Assembly (NCBI RefSeq): GCF_963678635.1
Contig: NC_087067.1
Span: 29,500,403-29,564,402 of the forward strand
DNA: 64,000 nt
DNA from: Symsagittifera roscoffensis
Lineage: Eukaryota; Xenacoelomorpha; Acoela; Convolutidae
Direction of reading: 5' to 3'
Every line of letters starts with the position of its first letter. Position 1 is the stretch's first letter. This document shows, one piece after another, positions 11,930-25,903 of this stretch. The notes beneath the pieces were generated by a model. That model did not search any database, was not told the origin of the DNA, and saw only the letters and a program-made list of their open reading frames with translations. Position numbers and translations under genes: made by a program.

Positions 11930-14900
11930 GAATTGGTGGTTAATGTCAGAAAAAAAACAGCGTTTCAATTAAGACAGTAGCTCCCAATCATAATACAAAT
12001 TGACAGCATGGAAAGAAGGACTATGAAGTAACAGACAATGGCTTCATCAGCGGTAGGCATTCAGACGAGGCTACGGGACTCCTAGATTGCCATAAAGGCG
12101 CTGAAGGTTCAGTTAAATAGATTTATAAACAATTGTGTAGAGATGTTTATCGAAAACAATAAGCGTCGGAATTGAAATCGACCAATGTGTATATAAGCAC
12201 CATGCAAAAAGGAGACGAACAATGAATGCTATCTTGATACGTGTTTGGTTTTGTTGCCAATGTTATTCAAGATGGTATCTTTTCTACGTTTTGTTTTGTT
12301 ACCACTTTCAATACGTGTTGTCTGAATTTCAGATGGCGCACGTTTTAGAATTATTAATGGAATAAAAAGCTTTAAATAATTTCTATCAGAAATTATGGAA
12401 AAATGTAAATGATCTATCTCAAATTACCATTACAATACGCAAATATAATCAATAATAGGTTAATAATTCCAATAAAAAATTATATCTCACTGCAAATACA
12501 TAGGAAGCGTTGTTTTCTTACCTGCTGGGGAAGTTTATTAGAATAAAGATATAACAGGTTATAACATTGAGTAATAATAATTTTCTTTGAGGGCAAAGTA
12601 CTCGAATGTCATTCAACTGTCGTCGTGTTCGGTGTCAGTTTAAGGGCAAAACTGATCGTAAAACGGTATTTTTGCCCAGTCTTTGTAAACACGGTAACAA
12701 ATTATAGCTTCGTTTAAAAGCGTTCTTCAGGGGTTTGTTTGTTTTCAAGCAGTACTCTGTTAGCTAGACTACTTAAATGGTCCTCTGTCAAATTTTGAAA
12801 GTATCGGGCTAAAATTGTAAAATTAAGAAAGTGAAAACACAATGAAAAAGATAAATTTAACTTATCTTTTGAAGAATGCTTGCCCAAATAGAGGGTCTAA
12901 CTAAATTTGTTCCAATATTATCCCGACAGAGAAGAAAAACAAGGAGTTTGTAAAATTATTGGGTGAAATTACTTCACACATATGCCCTTGCTTGGCGCTA
13001 TTTTCAACTAAACTCCTTTAAAATATACCTTTTCGCTTTTCACCCAGAACTGTCTTCACAGTTTTGTTTGAATAGAAGAGGGAAGAAAAATACAGGGAAA
13101 TAGTGGTAGTTCTTTTCCTTTAGTGGATACCCTGTGTATTTAGTATATGTTCAGTAGTCCCCTTACTACTTGAGCAAAGCAAGCATTATTGGTTGTCTGA
13201 ACAACTTATAGAAAAATGCTTTGGAGATAGATTCCCTTTTTCAGCAAGTATACTTCGTATGATTTACCTTCCGGCAACAATTTTCAGTCCAAGTTATTTT
13301 CGCCTAATTGGGCACATGAGCGACATTTTTCAAACCATGGGGCGCCAGTTTTGGGTTTTGATTGGACAAAAAAATCACAGGTAATAAATCAAATCAACCA
13401 GCAATCATTTAGAACGCCTGAAGTCTCTTTGAATCTCCAAGTATCCATCCCACCATGATGGTATTTATTTAAAAAAGTCAGAAAAATTCTTCCAGCTTAA
13501 CTAAAAAATACCCACTAATCTAGACTATAATGTCAATGCAACTCACATATAATCAAAATGTCATTGATTTAAAGGGAAAAATGGTTAGGCTTTTATTAAT
13601 GATATTCAGAAACAATCCACAATCCAAGAAATTATAACATGGTTTAGCCTGACTTAATGCTGTGCGGCGTCACGTAAAAAAAGTGCGCTCATATTTTAAT
13701 AACTTTTCAATGACGTTTTTATCTTTTAAGAAACCATGAATCGCAGTAATTTTGAGAAAGTCAAAAATACTAGTTTTGCGGGCAGCGCTCGAAAAACAGA
13801 AATGGTAACTGGAAGAGAAAATTTTCGAAACCGTCTTCCCCCGTCAAAAAATTTCTGCCTTCCCGCTGAGATTTTAACGAAAAAGTGAAGGGAAAACACA
13901 TTTGTTCAGCTGAATAAAATTTAACTTACCTGTTTGAATTAACATAAAAATGAATGAAATTATGAGTTTAGGGTCTGAAAGAAAAATCAAAGAGACGAAT
14001 CGAATTACTGAACGTAATTTGTATGCATCTGCTCCAAAAGAAATCAATAATTGCATTACATCTACATTTTTCTGTCTTTTTCAATGGGAACAATACATCG
14101 AAAACGTCTGCTGGTTATTGTCATGTAATTTTAGCCATTTATTACCCAGTCTTTTTTTTCTTCTCCGCTATGATCTATTGCTTTTTTATCCAAATGGATA
14201 AAATTGTTAATGTCTCCGCCAGACAAATTTTACCTTGACTCTGATTTTGGCTATTGTCTACTGATTTTGAGGTTGATAAATTGCTTTTGCGACGGCAGAA
14301 TTTCGTGTAATATTGTAAAAAGAACAAGTATAGCGCGCATGTACTGGAGATTTCTCCTGGGTCAACCTTAATAAATTTTTAGGCCGACAGATTATGTTGA
14401 ATACCTACCCTTTATTGGTGATCGTTGTTTGATACATAATATGTTTTCATGGCAGCTGAACAAATGTCTTTTCATTGCATGCTCTTTGACTTTGACCGTT
14501 GACTTGAGCTTGCTGATAATTGGGAGAGGTTGGGAGGGGTGAGGTTGGGATTTATTCTTTACTTCACGTGGGTCTTGATTGGGAACAACGGCGGTTCTCC
14601 CTCAAGAGATGATCACCTCGTATATTGGTTTATCGTCTCTAGATAAACAGTGTTAATTGTAAAAAAGTACAAAATATTCATTTTTAAAAAAAATTAATCT
14701 CATATTCACGAGAATATTTTGACGTTCTGCTTGATCTTATCATCTGGTGGGTTCTGCGTATAACTTTGTATGCTAATTGCACCATAAATGCTGTGCTGCA
14801 TTCACTATTGCAAGAAGACCCAACAGGCGATAATTGGATATAAGAACCCTAATCCAATGGATAAGATAAATCGGAGCCAGAATTAATTCCATAATATGTT

Positions 14901-15476
14901 TGTTCAACCTTCAAATTCAGTAAAGCAGAAAAACTACTATAACGATGTCAAAAAAACTACTGTAACGACTACTATAACGATGTCACAACACGGATTTTTG
15001 TAAATTTATATGTTTTATATTGAGAATTAAATCCACCGTAACATTGGCCAAATTTCTAAATGGCTCACATAAATCGAAACATAGTGTGCTCTATATCGAA
15101 TACAATTTTTTCCTGGTCTTTTTATAAATGAATGAAACGTAACCTATTTTTAGCACTTATACTTCAAAATAAGTTCAACGTCAAGAACTACCATGCTGAC
15201 GGATTTGAATGATTCCATATTTGCCATTACAGTACATATTCTACCTATTCTTAACTACGTTTTGAGGTCTGTTAATTTCTTGAGCCTTTGGGAGAAAAAA
15301 TCAAAATTGAAAAAATCAAAAACCGCCCCTCTTGTCGAAAGATTAGAGCGCACACAAGTCTTGACTACTTGAAAAGAAACAAACGCACAATTTTGTTTTT
15401 GGCAATTACTTGACTGTAAAATTTGAGAATATAAATGTTCATTAACTTGCAGGAGTGGAACAATTTTATCCGGCGC

Positions 15477-15562
15477 TAAAACAGCATTTCTTCAGAACAA
15501 TTGTACCCTAAAACATCATTTCTTCAGAACAATTGTACCCTAAAACAGCATTTCTTCTAGTT
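15477..15562. repeat. Three-copy tandem repeat, ~33-bp unit
   Basis: The unit beginning AAAACAGCATTTCTTC, followed by AGAACAATTGTACCCT, is repeated almost exactly, with a third partial unit at the right edge. Confidence 0.85.
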
Positions 15563-15599
15563 TTTAACACGCGATCTGACTGAAAGTCAGATGCCTCTG

Positions 15600-16400
15600 T
15601 CTAGGGGCGGATCTAGGATTTTCTCGAGGGGGGATTTTTAAAAAATTTCGAAAACTTTTTTTTTCCTTTTTTCCAGGTCGACCAAATTGATTTTCTGAGC
15701 TCTCCTAAATCACTATAAATACTCTATTTTAACCAAACTTTCTGCGCCGCATGCAAAATTTTGAAGGAACAGGCCAAAAAAGGCGTTCTAGGCAATTTTT
15801 GGAAAAATTTCACCAAAAAAATCGCGTTTTTTTTTCGTCGCGCGGTGCCTCCTCAGAGTTAGCATATATCGGCGCCAAATAAGCCTTTCGAAAAATTTTA
15901 GGGTCCGTGACCAAAAATGGTTATCTCAAAATAGTAAAACCCTTTGGGTCGGCAGGGGGTCGAATTCCTGAGGGGGGGTGCGTCGCCTCACCCTCCCCCT
16001 CCTAAACCAGCTGGTGCGCCTGACCAAAACAAGCAAAAAAAAAAATCCTGTCTGGACGTGACCAGCTCGATTCGACAGAAATTTATCTCGAGAGGGTTAA
16101 GAATTTGGGCGGTCAGGCAAAATTCAGTTAACTGCAGGATAAGTTCAAAGTTTTCCTTTTCTTTTTGTTCCGAAATCCGTAGAAAAAAAAACAAATATTT
16201 GCGCATCGTTGGGTCGGATTTAGGGGGAAGAAGCGAACGCCATTTTTCAGCCTTGTACTATTTAACGACATCCATTCTCGGTCAACTGAATCTGAAATTT
16301 TTCTAACGGCGTCTTTAGCGCCAAAAAAAAACAACTCTGAGAGGGAGCGCGCGCCAAAAAAAAACTTCCAAAAAGTGCCCAAAACTGCCTGCGGCAAATA
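15600..16400. repeat. Degenerate transposon-like repeat with G/C-rich edge
   Basis: Begins with a GGGGCGGATCTAGGATTTT edge and contains long A/T runs, CGCG-containing patches and C-rich tracts unlike the surroundings. A related edge occurs near 6100. No transposase-like frame survives, so it is called from composition and the repeated edge only. Confidence 0.35.
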
Positions 16401-16412
16401 GTATTTTATGGT

Positions 16413-16620
16413 GCTTTAAGAAAGCAATTTCGTTGACTCAAATTAATATCATCAAAATTTCTCATTCCACTGAAAAAATTTTGACATCCTGAGCTCAAAA
16501 TTCGAAAGAAAAATTTGCTTTAAGAGAGCAATTTCGTTGACTCAAATTAATATCATCAAAATTTCTGATTCCACTGAAAAAATTTTGACATCCTGAGCTC
16601 AAAATTCGAAAAAAATTTTC
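16413..16620. repeat. Tandem duplication, 104-bp unit
   Basis: Two copies starting GCTTTAAGAAAGCAATTTCG and GCTTTAAGAGAGCAATTTCG lie 104 bp apart and differ at only a few bases across the unit. This is a recent local duplication. Confidence 0.9.
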
Positions 16621-16991
16621 ACCTTTTTTGTAAAGTTGAGTGAGTTTTGCCATTTGCGTATTTTGAACCAACTAAAGTGCGATGTATCTCATGCTAATAG
16701 GGCGTGCGCGGCGATTTATTCTGGATCAAAAATTGTTCTGAATTGAATTAGATGACACTATTTGCACTTATTAATACGTTGTTAGTCGGTAATTACGATC
16801 TTTTATGATATGCGTTCAACATACTGTGTTCGGGGAAGTTTTTCAATTTATATTTTTGCCAAATTCTTTCTATTTCTAAATTTTTCTCAAAAATTAATAG
16901 ATAAATCTTGAATGTCAGACGGAAATATTGCTTCAATTTGGAACGAGCATCAGTTTTACTATAATTTACAAGGCCAAACAAGACTGCTCGT

Positions 16992-17010
16992 ATCAGGGCG
17001 AAGCCCTGAA
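16992..17010. repeat. Short hairpin in dispersed repeat edge
   Basis: CAGGGC-GAA-GCCCTG forms a perfect hairpin followed by GAACGTTCCGAC. A related ATCAGGGCAGAGCC...GAATGTTCC sequence occurs near 21440, and other relatives are near 10.75 and 18.58 kb. This suggests the edge of a dispersed repeat family. Confidence 0.4.
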
Positions 17011-19849
17011 CGTTCCGACTGCCTTTTAAGGTTTATGGAGCAGTAATAACATTTAAAAAAAAATTTAATAAAATAAAATGAATTTTTTTTTCTTCTAAAA
17101 TTTGAATTGTTTTTAAAAATTATCCCCCCACACGCCATATAAAGTACAAAAGGATAGATTTTGCTCCTTGTAACAAACCAATTATGGCGAAAAAGCTTTT
17201 TTTAACCAATTTGGAACGATTTCTAAGACGGATTAACTCTCCGCTTACGCGTTAATAGCGCGAAATATATCGCGTGTTAATTGTCCCAAATTGACCAAAA
17301 TGGCAATCTTTAAACCCCCATAACTTTACGAAAAATGATCACAGGTGAAATATCTTTTCAAATTTAAGCTCAGGACAACAATAGCTTTCGAATGATATAA
17401 AAAATTTCCGTCAAAAATGGCTAGTTAAAAAGTCGAAATTTGTCTGAAGAAAAAAAAAACCCACCCCGAGCACAAATATTCCGTTACTTTCGTATCGAAA
17501 GTCAGAACAAAAAGAAACTGTTCTTCTATTATTGAGTATGAACATTATTGAAGATTAAAATATAACTAATTAGATTAAATTTATCAACGCAACAATTACA
17601 TTTTTTTGAAAGTAACAAAACAAATCATGTTACATTATTTGAAAGTAGCAAAACTAATTGCTTTTTTGGCAGAAAATTTCGTATGTCTCAATAAAAACTA
17701 ATTCTAGACCAACGAAAGCAGACTTAAGGACGCATAATGACTAGAAAAAAAAACTATAGAACTTCTAAATTAGTTCAAAATTTCATTTTTTTTCGGATTT
17801 CTCACTTTCCCAGTATCATCAAAGACATCATTTTTGTCTATTAATTAGAGTATTGAAGAAAGAAAACGTTCTATTTACAGTAATCTATTTACAGCTACCT
17901 TAATATTCATTTTGAAACTCAAATTTGTTTTTAATATCATTGAACCACTTAATTGATTGCTTCTTAGATTATGACACAGATATCTGTTCTACAATTGTTC
18001 TTTTCATCAACAGTTTCATAAAACACAAAAGTTGCGTGTATTTAAAATCAAATTTTTCAAAGACTCCACTTTTTGCTAGACGAATATTCTATTTTAACAC
18101 GATCTTTGATTTTCGGGTACACACTTCGTTGTAAATACAACAAGATAGAGGCTGAATTGATTGTTAATCTGATCATTTCAAAATTGGGCAAATTTGTATT
18201 CGGGTCTGTTTTAGTTTTTTTTTGTTTTCCAAGTAAACTCAGGTACCACCAATAACCATACAAAAGGTTCTAGTTAGATATCATAAAAAGCCCTTCCAGT
18301 CCTGATTCGAACGAATTTGAAAAATTTTGAAAAAATTCTGTGTTGAGAAAATTTCTTAAACTATTTACTTTTGTTCTGGTTTTGAGCAAATACTGTGAGC
18401 CAGGAAGCATATTTATGCTTAGTTTAGGCCATTTTCAATAGCTTCTTTGTGCCTAATTTTTTGTTATATTTAAATTGTAGTCATATTTGTTTGTTTTACT
18501 TTATTTGTCGAAGTTTTTTGACAATCGTATGCTCTCGTTTTTTGTTCAAATCTTATGGTAAGAATGTCGGAAAACTATGTTCGGAATGTTCTGTGCTACT
18601 TGAACAGTAACCGGCTATTCTAGTTTTGAAAATATTTAAGTAGCTGAGAACACAGTTTGAGCTTATTTGTTTTTACAGAAATTTTCCAATCACATAATCT
18701 ACAGAACCTTTATTGTCATAGATAGCAAAACTTAATCAACAGAACAAGACAAACTTGCAGACATGAAGTTAAACAGAAGCCACTGAGTCGAGAAAAAATT
18801 GACAAAACGTCAAAAAAGACCCTAAATTTTATTGGTTTGTCACAAACTCTTGTAAAACAAAACGTACCTGATAAGATAACTTCCAGTATTAACCTACCAT
18901 CGAAACAAAACTTATACTGCAGTAAAAAATTTTCAATCCTCAAACAGACACCAGTTGGGCCAAAAAAAAACGTCATTGTCAGAAAATTGAGCTATCGAAC
19001 ATTCTAAAATTCGAAACTCTAAGTTCCCCGAAACTCTAAACCTCTAACCCCTTTTCGCACTATCACAGGGGGTAGAAACTTTTTTGCCATCAAACGACAA
19101 AATGCAGGTCGACTGATCTGATGTTTAAAAGGCTGAAACAAGCGAAAAAAACCTGAAAAATCCTGAATAGACCAAATTGGACCTATTAATTAAAAACCAA
19201 CATAAAAACAAATTCCAAATGGAAACTGTATTAAAAATTCAGACTTGCAGTGGTTGTTATTTGGCGAACATATTTGCCTGATTTTATATATTTGCCGAAT
19301 TTCTAATGATTTAACCTTAAACTTCATTGAGATCACCTGTGATTCAGTCTACATTGACTTAAAAAATCATATCAATCAATTTTGATTGTAGATAAAAAAG
19401 CAAGCTGTCAGTTACATTTTGCTTAATGCCAAATATGTTCAACATGAATTTTCAAGCTAAAATCGTCAATGGGCCGCATTCATCATGGCTGTGACCGGTT
19501 CAACTTTGTATCAATGAATCACGGTGGCGGCCCGCAAAAGCTCTGAGAAAAGTTTTCACGACCCGTTAGTTTGCGTTAGTTTGTATATATTATTTTCTAT
19601 TACAATGACTCGTTCTATTTATTTTTCTTATTACACTTCTGAACAAGTTAAGCAGCTATTACTGGAGCATCTGCTTTACCTTTATGATTTAGCCTTCTAC
19701 TTTACTAATTTGTAAATAAAAAACAGAACATTGAAATCTTAAGGAAAACTTAAATACAGCAGCATAGAAAAAAGAAGGTAATAGTAAACAAGAATTCAAT
19801 CGTTTTCAACTGAAGACGTTGTATTTTGCTAATGGGCACCAAATAAAAT

Positions 19850-20075
19850 CTTGTTAGTTCACTCATCGCATTACGAGAGACAAGTCTTGAAACATGTTCC
19901 GAAATGTTAGTGGATTCCCCTTACAGAACTAACGTGGACTTCCTTCCGGTGAAGGCACTAACCAGCCACCAAAAGGTCAATTTAGTGTCCCCTCTGCTCA
20001 ATGATTTTGTAAATGTATAAGATTCCAATGCGTATGTTTTTGAACCAGAGAAATAAATTTCTTTCTTTCTTCTAC
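19850..20075 (+). repeat. Possible non-LTR retroelement 3' tail
   Basis: A locally GC-richer stretch ending in AATAAA followed by a TTTCTTTCTTTC tail. The LINE at 33.66 kb ends in an analogous GAAA-type simple repeat. No coding remnant was recognised. Confidence 0.3.
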
Positions 20076-20154
20076 TTCAAACTCTGCGTACAAATACCTC
20101 TAAAGTGGCACATGAATTTTGTTGCGGACTCCGTAGTGGGCGAATAGAGGTAGT

Positions 20155-20440
20155 TGTTTCGGATTCTGCAAATTTAAGCCGATTCCGCAAATGTAAGTGG
20201 ATTCCGCAAATTTTGTGTGGATTCCACTTAAAATTTGTGGATTCCGCTTACAAATTGCGGAATCCACAAAAAAATTTCCGGATTCAGTTTAGAATTTGCG
20301 GATTCCACTTACAGTTGCGGATGTCACGACAGCTTAAATTTACTAAACACATATGTTAATATTTGCTTATGGATTCCACAAACTGTTCCGGATTCCGCAA
20401 AATTTGTTGCAGATTCAAAAAAATTGTAGTGGATTTCCCC
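20155..20440. repeat. Minisatellite of GTGGATTCCGCAAATTT-like units
   Basis: About ten imperfect units built around GATTCCGC or GATTCCAC, in both orientations, with 20-30-bp spacing and A/T-rich spacers. The open frames crossing it are by-products of the repeat. Confidence 0.75.
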
Positions 20441-22479
20441 AAATTACATGTTTTTGGAGCGATTTGAACAGCGATGAAAAACGATTTTAGTTATTTGTGC
20501 GTGGAATCCAAAACAGCATATAAAATCAAAAAAATACCAATGCTGCCCATTTCACATTAATTCTATTTTTAACCTGTTGTGAAAGCCGCTCAAAATTCAT
20601 AAAATGCTCAATTTGGCCTCCTAATGCGCCGTAACTTTTAGCTACACTATGGATCTTTATCAGTGCACAGATAGATAATTCTTTAAGTTAGTCGCCTCCT
20701 AACTGATAATTATATCACGGCAAGATATTTTTATACTTCTTAGTCCCTGGCTCCAAAATAAAATTACATATCAAATGTTAAGGCGAAAGTTCAATTAAAA
20801 ACAAGCATAGACAGTTGCCAGTTGTTGCGCAAAAAACTCATAAGGATGTGGCCATAATAATAAAATAAAAAAAATATATTTTCTTCCATTTTGTGACCTT
20901 TTTGAGATGATGTCATGAGAGAAATAAAAAAAAACTTAAAACATTGCCAAATTAGGCGCCATTGGCTGAAAAGTTTTTCAAAGTTTTAAGAAATTTTTTT
21001 GATGTTTTATCTAAAAAAAACACTGCGCCAAAGCTACACAATTTTCAAACATTTTTTTCTTCTCGAGTAGGTATCTTTTACCTTTCCAACTCTTGCCCGC
21101 CCAGGAATCATATCCAATTCAAGTAACCACAGTAGAAAAGGCTGATTTGACAATAACCGTTTCGACGTAGGTTCGAAAGCCAAAAACCTAACGTAGTAGT
21201 CTTGTTTATTGGCTGAACAAAATTTCTCAAGGCAAAAAATTTCATTTTCAGTTGCAATAGAACTTAGGGAATTTTTTTTTCGGTTTTTTAATCCAGAAGC
21301 TTTTTTTTGCGTGATTACGAGAAAATTCAACAAAATCTATGGTATGTATAAACAAGTGTTCATGTGGTTATTTTCATCACGAGTCAATTTTTTTTAGCGT
21401 GCTCAATTGAGCCTATAAACAACAAAACTGCATGTGTATCAGGGCAGAGCCTTGAATGTTCCATTTCTTTTTATAAACCGAGTTTTTTTTGTAAAATTTT
21501 AGAGACGTTCATTATCAAACTTTCAGAGTTGAATGTTGAGCCGTATACGGAACCAATACGACCAATTAGCTTACCTCAATTCAATTGGGAAGTTTTGGGC
21601 TGCGGAATAATTCGAGAAGTATGAATATTTTGCGTAACGCTGCCATTATTATAAAAAAATTTTCACAACACAAATAAATCGGCCGGAACGTTCGGAAAAA
21701 CTGTCTCAAGTAACTCGGTCACTGAAATTGGTCTGAATTATGAAAACTATCCAAAGATATATGATCTTCACTTTCTGCGAAAATCAAAACAACAAGACCG
21801 CTCATATATCACGGGAAAAACTTGAAATTTTCGTCGTCCAATTAGCTTGCATCAGACCAGTTTGGAACATTTTTGAGTGCCAAATAGTGCACAACGCATG
21901 AAAAAATTATGTTACGGTGTAAGGATTAATTTTATCATCTTCAAAAAGCGCACATTATGCCAATCGCCGAAATCAGTGTGAATAAAAAACATCAAGCTGA
22001 TATGTTCCTTATTTTATCGTACTAAAGCGTCGAGTTGGTAATTGGAATTCAACGAAAAAAAGAATACGGCTATCACTTTCCCCTTTTTCTGATGAGATCA
22101 ATATAAATGTTAATCAGTTCCTAAACCAAGATGAAGCTGAGCGTATAACAATAGCGCAACATCTTAGGCTTTTAAGTGAACGGATTTTTGACTGTTTCTG
22201 CAACTGGTGGGCGTTTCTTTTGTATTTTATCATTTCAACGGACAATCAGTCTAAAAACACTAGGATTTTTTCTTGAAGAAAATAGCAAAAACAATATGAA
22301 CTTCAAGGATGACGGTTGTCAATGAAAACATGAAAAATTTTTCTCGTTCATTGAAAAAAGAAAATCTGATCATAGCTGACTTTAATTCAAAAAGATATAG
22401 AAAAAATGAAGCCATGCACTATGCATTTTCAATAACATTAGAGAATTCAAATAACATGTATACAATCAAGGATTGACTT

Positions 22480-25215
22480 TTACATAACCTAAAAAGGATA
22501 ACTGGTTGCTTTGCGAGTAGCGAAGAATCCTCGGACCAAATTGAAATAGGAAACTTGAAACATATGTAGAGGCAAAGCAAAGCATTGCACCACTTGCGAT
22601 AGAGCACAAACATTTCATGAAAAATTGGCGGACAGAAATTAACTTTTTTTTCCGAAACGTCGAGAAAAGCTAGATCAAGCAAAATGCTATAACTTGGTCT
22701 CAATTTGTCTAGAAAATTATTTTTCGGAAAAAAGGAAAAAACTTATGGAGCGGTACGCTGCCGACAGTATTAGAGAAAGCACTCTTTGAGCCTAAAAAAT
22801 TCGTTTTCAAAAAACTTTAAGAAATTTTAATTACCCTCTCCAAAGACTCACTCGCAGAGAAAAAATTGTTCCTTCTCCAACTACGAAACAGGATGCAACT
22901 CAGCCGATTAGTTGAGAAATCGAAAAAAAATAGGTCGAGTAAACAAAAATTTTCGAAACCAGGCGTCGATAACGTTTTTTGTGACTTTTTAACTTAAGTT
23001 GTTTGACAGTGAAGACTGCCTTCCTTTTAACAAATAAAATGAACTGAAATTAAAAAGATATCAATCTTCAAACCGCGAAAATTGAATTAAAACAAAAAAA
23101 CGGATATCTTGGAACTGAATTACCTAAACCTTAAGAAATATTAAGAACATAGGCAAGGCGAAGCATACATACATTCATAGCATTACAAGCTAACCGATAG
23201 AAATAAAGATAAAAACCGGAGAAAACAGTTTTCAAGTAACAAAAATTTATAAATTTTCCCACTATTTTCACTCTTGATTTTGTCATGAATAATTTTGTCA
23301 AGAAAAGGCGCCAAGAATTAAGACAATTTATTGTTAAATAAGCATCAAAACAAAAAAATGAAGCGGTAACAAAGTCGATAGTTCTTGAGCAGACACACGT
23401 TGCGCAGGAAAAAAAGTTTTTAGTAAAAAACGGAAAGTACGAAAAAAAAATACGAAACCCCTCTCCCTCAAATTATTTCGAAAGAAAAAGCTATCTGCTG
23501 TTGTAATATTTAAAAAGAGGCCTCTAAGCCGATACATTATAAGTAGAAACTTTTTAGGCTGAACTAAAAAGAAAACAAAAAACTAGACTTGCTAATTTAA
23601 CATTTTAAATAAAGGAAATCAAATAAAAATCACTCATGCTCATAAAAGTCATGTGTAAGTTGATGAAAAAGCAGAATTGGAGATAACTGAAATCTCAGTC
23701 ATCATGTGAACAGTTGTTTACAGGACAACAGTCTAGTACCGGTTTGCAACATCCTCGCTTATTGCCAGGGTAAAAATATTGAATAAAAGGGGTATTTGAA
23801 TGCAGACATGCCAAATATGTCTGTTGCTTGACGAAAGTGCAGATTTAAGATAATAATTCAGTGATTGTGTTGGACAAGTTATTTACTAGGAAACATATCA
23901 GTTCCGAATTAACAATGCTTACTTATCTCGAGCATAAAAATCGAATGCGTAATAATTCTGTGCATATTAATCGACGCAGCGAAAAAATCTTTTGAAAATC
24001 AATTTTTGCTAAAAACATTTTATGAAATTAAATAACGCATCAAATCTTGTATCTACATTACCTTCACCAACGAGGCTTTGGAAATAAAACTTTGAAAATT
24101 AGAAGACAGCTTAAGCTTCAAGAAGACAAAAAGCCGGTAAAAATAAAGACTTTTCTAAATTTCTAGTTTGCAAAAAAAAACAATTCCCAGTCGAATTTGA
24201 ACCACTAGCTTTCGTCAACTCAAGCAGGTGTATTACCTCTATGCCAAAAGCGCTGTAACGTTGACTGATTTTGAAATAAGATGAAAAATCTATTATCTTT
24301 TCACGTGCCATGAAATTTTGTGAACAACCGAGTGGAAAAACAGAGTTCTTTTAGTGGAAAAAAAGCCAAGTACGCAGTTGCAGCACCCTTGCTCAAGGAT
24401 AACAATAAAGAAACACTGAAAATCTTATAATGTTATATGCAATTTCTTTCTCATAAGTTTTTTGTAGAGGAGCGATTGAATTAGATGAAGAACGCAAGAA
24501 AAAGCGCTACCTTTTGTCAAAATCATGTTAAATTGTTGTAAAATTGAACTTGGAAAGTCAGCAACTCGTCAAAAAAGAAAAACACTCCGGACCACTGATA
24601 GAATATTTTGACACTGAGGCCATTTGCTTTTAGAATCCCAATCACGTCAATAGGGCTTTAATATTATACCACATCAGACCCATAGACCTTTCTTTCCCAT
24701 GTACGAACCTTCCTCAAAGTGGCTTAAAAAACGGATCCTACGACATAATTCTTCGCTAAAAACTTTCCGTGACGTGGTAGGAAAGAACAACGAAACCAAA
24801 AAAATTAAGGAAAAATTTACACCATTTTCAATTTTCGTATTTCGAAGAAAATAATATATCAAGTAAAGCTAATTTAATTTCAAGAATTGTTTATGATTGG
24901 CACTTTTTTCTTGAAGCTTTCCCGTTCAGAGAATTTGACTCAAGGTTATTTTTCATTCCGCTGAGGATTCAGACTCAAGCCCATTTATTATAATTTTAGA
25001 AAGTCATTCAGCTTTTTCATGACCCTTACACTTCTGCTGTTCGATAGTGGATTTTACCTTCCTTCGAACAACCAAAACGAAACAAAAATCAAAATTCAAA
25101 ACGAGAAAGATCAAATTAGAGCGTTAACAAATTTTAAGACTTGCCTCGATAAAAAAAAAACAAAAAAAAATCCACAAGACCTATATAAGTGAAAATCACT
25201 TCGTTCTTTTACACT
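22480..25215. repeat. Cluster of dispersed SINE-like/composite repeat copies
   Basis: Contains modules that recur elsewhere in the window. AGAGGCAAAGC...TTGCACCACTTGCGATA (22.57 kb) recurs at 28.2 kb, with shorter relatives near 35.14 and 39.87 kb. ACTGCCTTCCTTTTAACA (23.01 kb) recurs near 35.0 kb. CAACATCCTCGCTTATTGCC (23.75 kb) recurs near 24.38 and 36.2 kb. A tRNA-B-box-like GTGGTTCAAATTCGACTGG on the minus strand lies near 24.2 kb. A poly-A-rich module ending GACCTATATAAG (25.14 kb) recurs near 36.3 and 42.16 kb. Recurrence of the same modules in the same order points to one old dispersed family. Confidence 0.45.
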
Positions 25216-25346
25216 TCAAAAACACAGAGACTTCAACTTTATTCCATAATGGATATATAACCCAGCAACCTTGTAAAGGAAAAATTTATATATAACAATC
25301 AGGATAAATAATCTACATCATTTAACCAAGATAACTAGTTCGCTCA

Positions 25347-25903
25347 TTACTTTTCATTTTCTGGGTTTTCTTTGGCTTCCCACGCTTCTAACTTTTTGAT
25401 TTCATCATCCAATTGCTGTTGAATTCTGCTTTTCAACGACGCTGTGTTGGGTTTCTGAACTTCACGCTTCAACCATTCTATAGTAGACATGATATGATAT
25501 TTCACCTGAATTGCCACCATGTATTTGCCAATGCAAACCAACAAGTGCTTTGAACTGTTATCTGTCAGACACTTCCTAATCGCAAGACCTGTTCCGAAAT
25601 CCGAATAAGTTACATACGTCTCATCTGTTACAACTGATTTCAGTTTAATTTCAGTTTCCGAGTAGATTCCTATCATTTTTCCATTGCACGACAACAAACA
25701 CTTCAAATCTGTCCCCTGGTCAAAGCCAGTATCGCCTGATGCTATAAATTGGGGGTCCTCTTTGTCTTTGTATCGTACATCTATCGAGGACACCCGCCAT
25801 GTTTTGTCACGTGATACAGTCGCGGCTGAAACTGCGTCGAGGGAGAAAGCGAAGTACGTAATTGCGTTTGTATGGCCTTTGAGAATCATCACTCGGTTCA
25901 GTC
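25347..25903 (-). CDS. TBL2: TBL2-like WD-repeat protein, exon 4 (terminal)
   Basis: Last exon of a transducin-beta-like protein 2 orthologue. The acceptor CCATTTTTAG|GA is in phase 1 and joins exon 3 to give ...VFR-G-LNRVMILKGHT. It encodes residues 289-473 of a 473-aa protein and stops with TAA at 25347. Visible features are the last canonical WD unit (LKGHTNAITYFAFSLDA... VSRDKTWRV), the TBL2-typical continuation DVRYKDKEDPQFIASGDT, and a C-terminal helical tail (IEWLKREVQK... SRIQQQLDDEIKKLEAWEAK). The tail corresponds to the QQQL-containing end of vertebrate TBL2. The usual WD dipeptide is replaced by SS after TWRV. Confidence 0.92.

Larger units (their letters stand above)
11930..25346. 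other. Intergenic, repeat-rich region with no supported gene
   Basis: About 13 kb with no exon set I can defend. It contains local tandem duplications (14.95, 15.48 and 16.4 kb), a minisatellite (20.1-20.4 kb) and a decayed transposon-like block (15.6-16.4 kb). It also holds three divergent copies of a repeat with a CAAGTAGCACAGAATGTTCC-like core (10.71, 18.58 inverted and 22.5 kb), and tRNA-related SINE-like copies from 22.4 kb onward. Isolated open frames of 60-100 codons here lack flanking splice signals or protein-like composition. Confidence 0.5.

Noticed and set aside
13193-13384. 63-codon plus-strand frame ending near CACAG|GTAATA
   Set aside because: No convincing acceptor, no partner exon and no recognised protein; likely chance.
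13930-13976. 45-nt mini-exon signals (strong acceptor TTTTTCTTTCAG and donor CAAACAG|GTAAGT) on the minus strand
   Set aside because: Splice signals are excellent, but the frames that would join Gene X exon 1 contain stops. It could be a 5'UTR exon; no coding claim is supportable.
20105-20429. Two overlapping plus-strand frames with repeated FADS/RNPQ-like peptides
   Set aside because: They are translations of the GTGGATTCCGC minisatellite.
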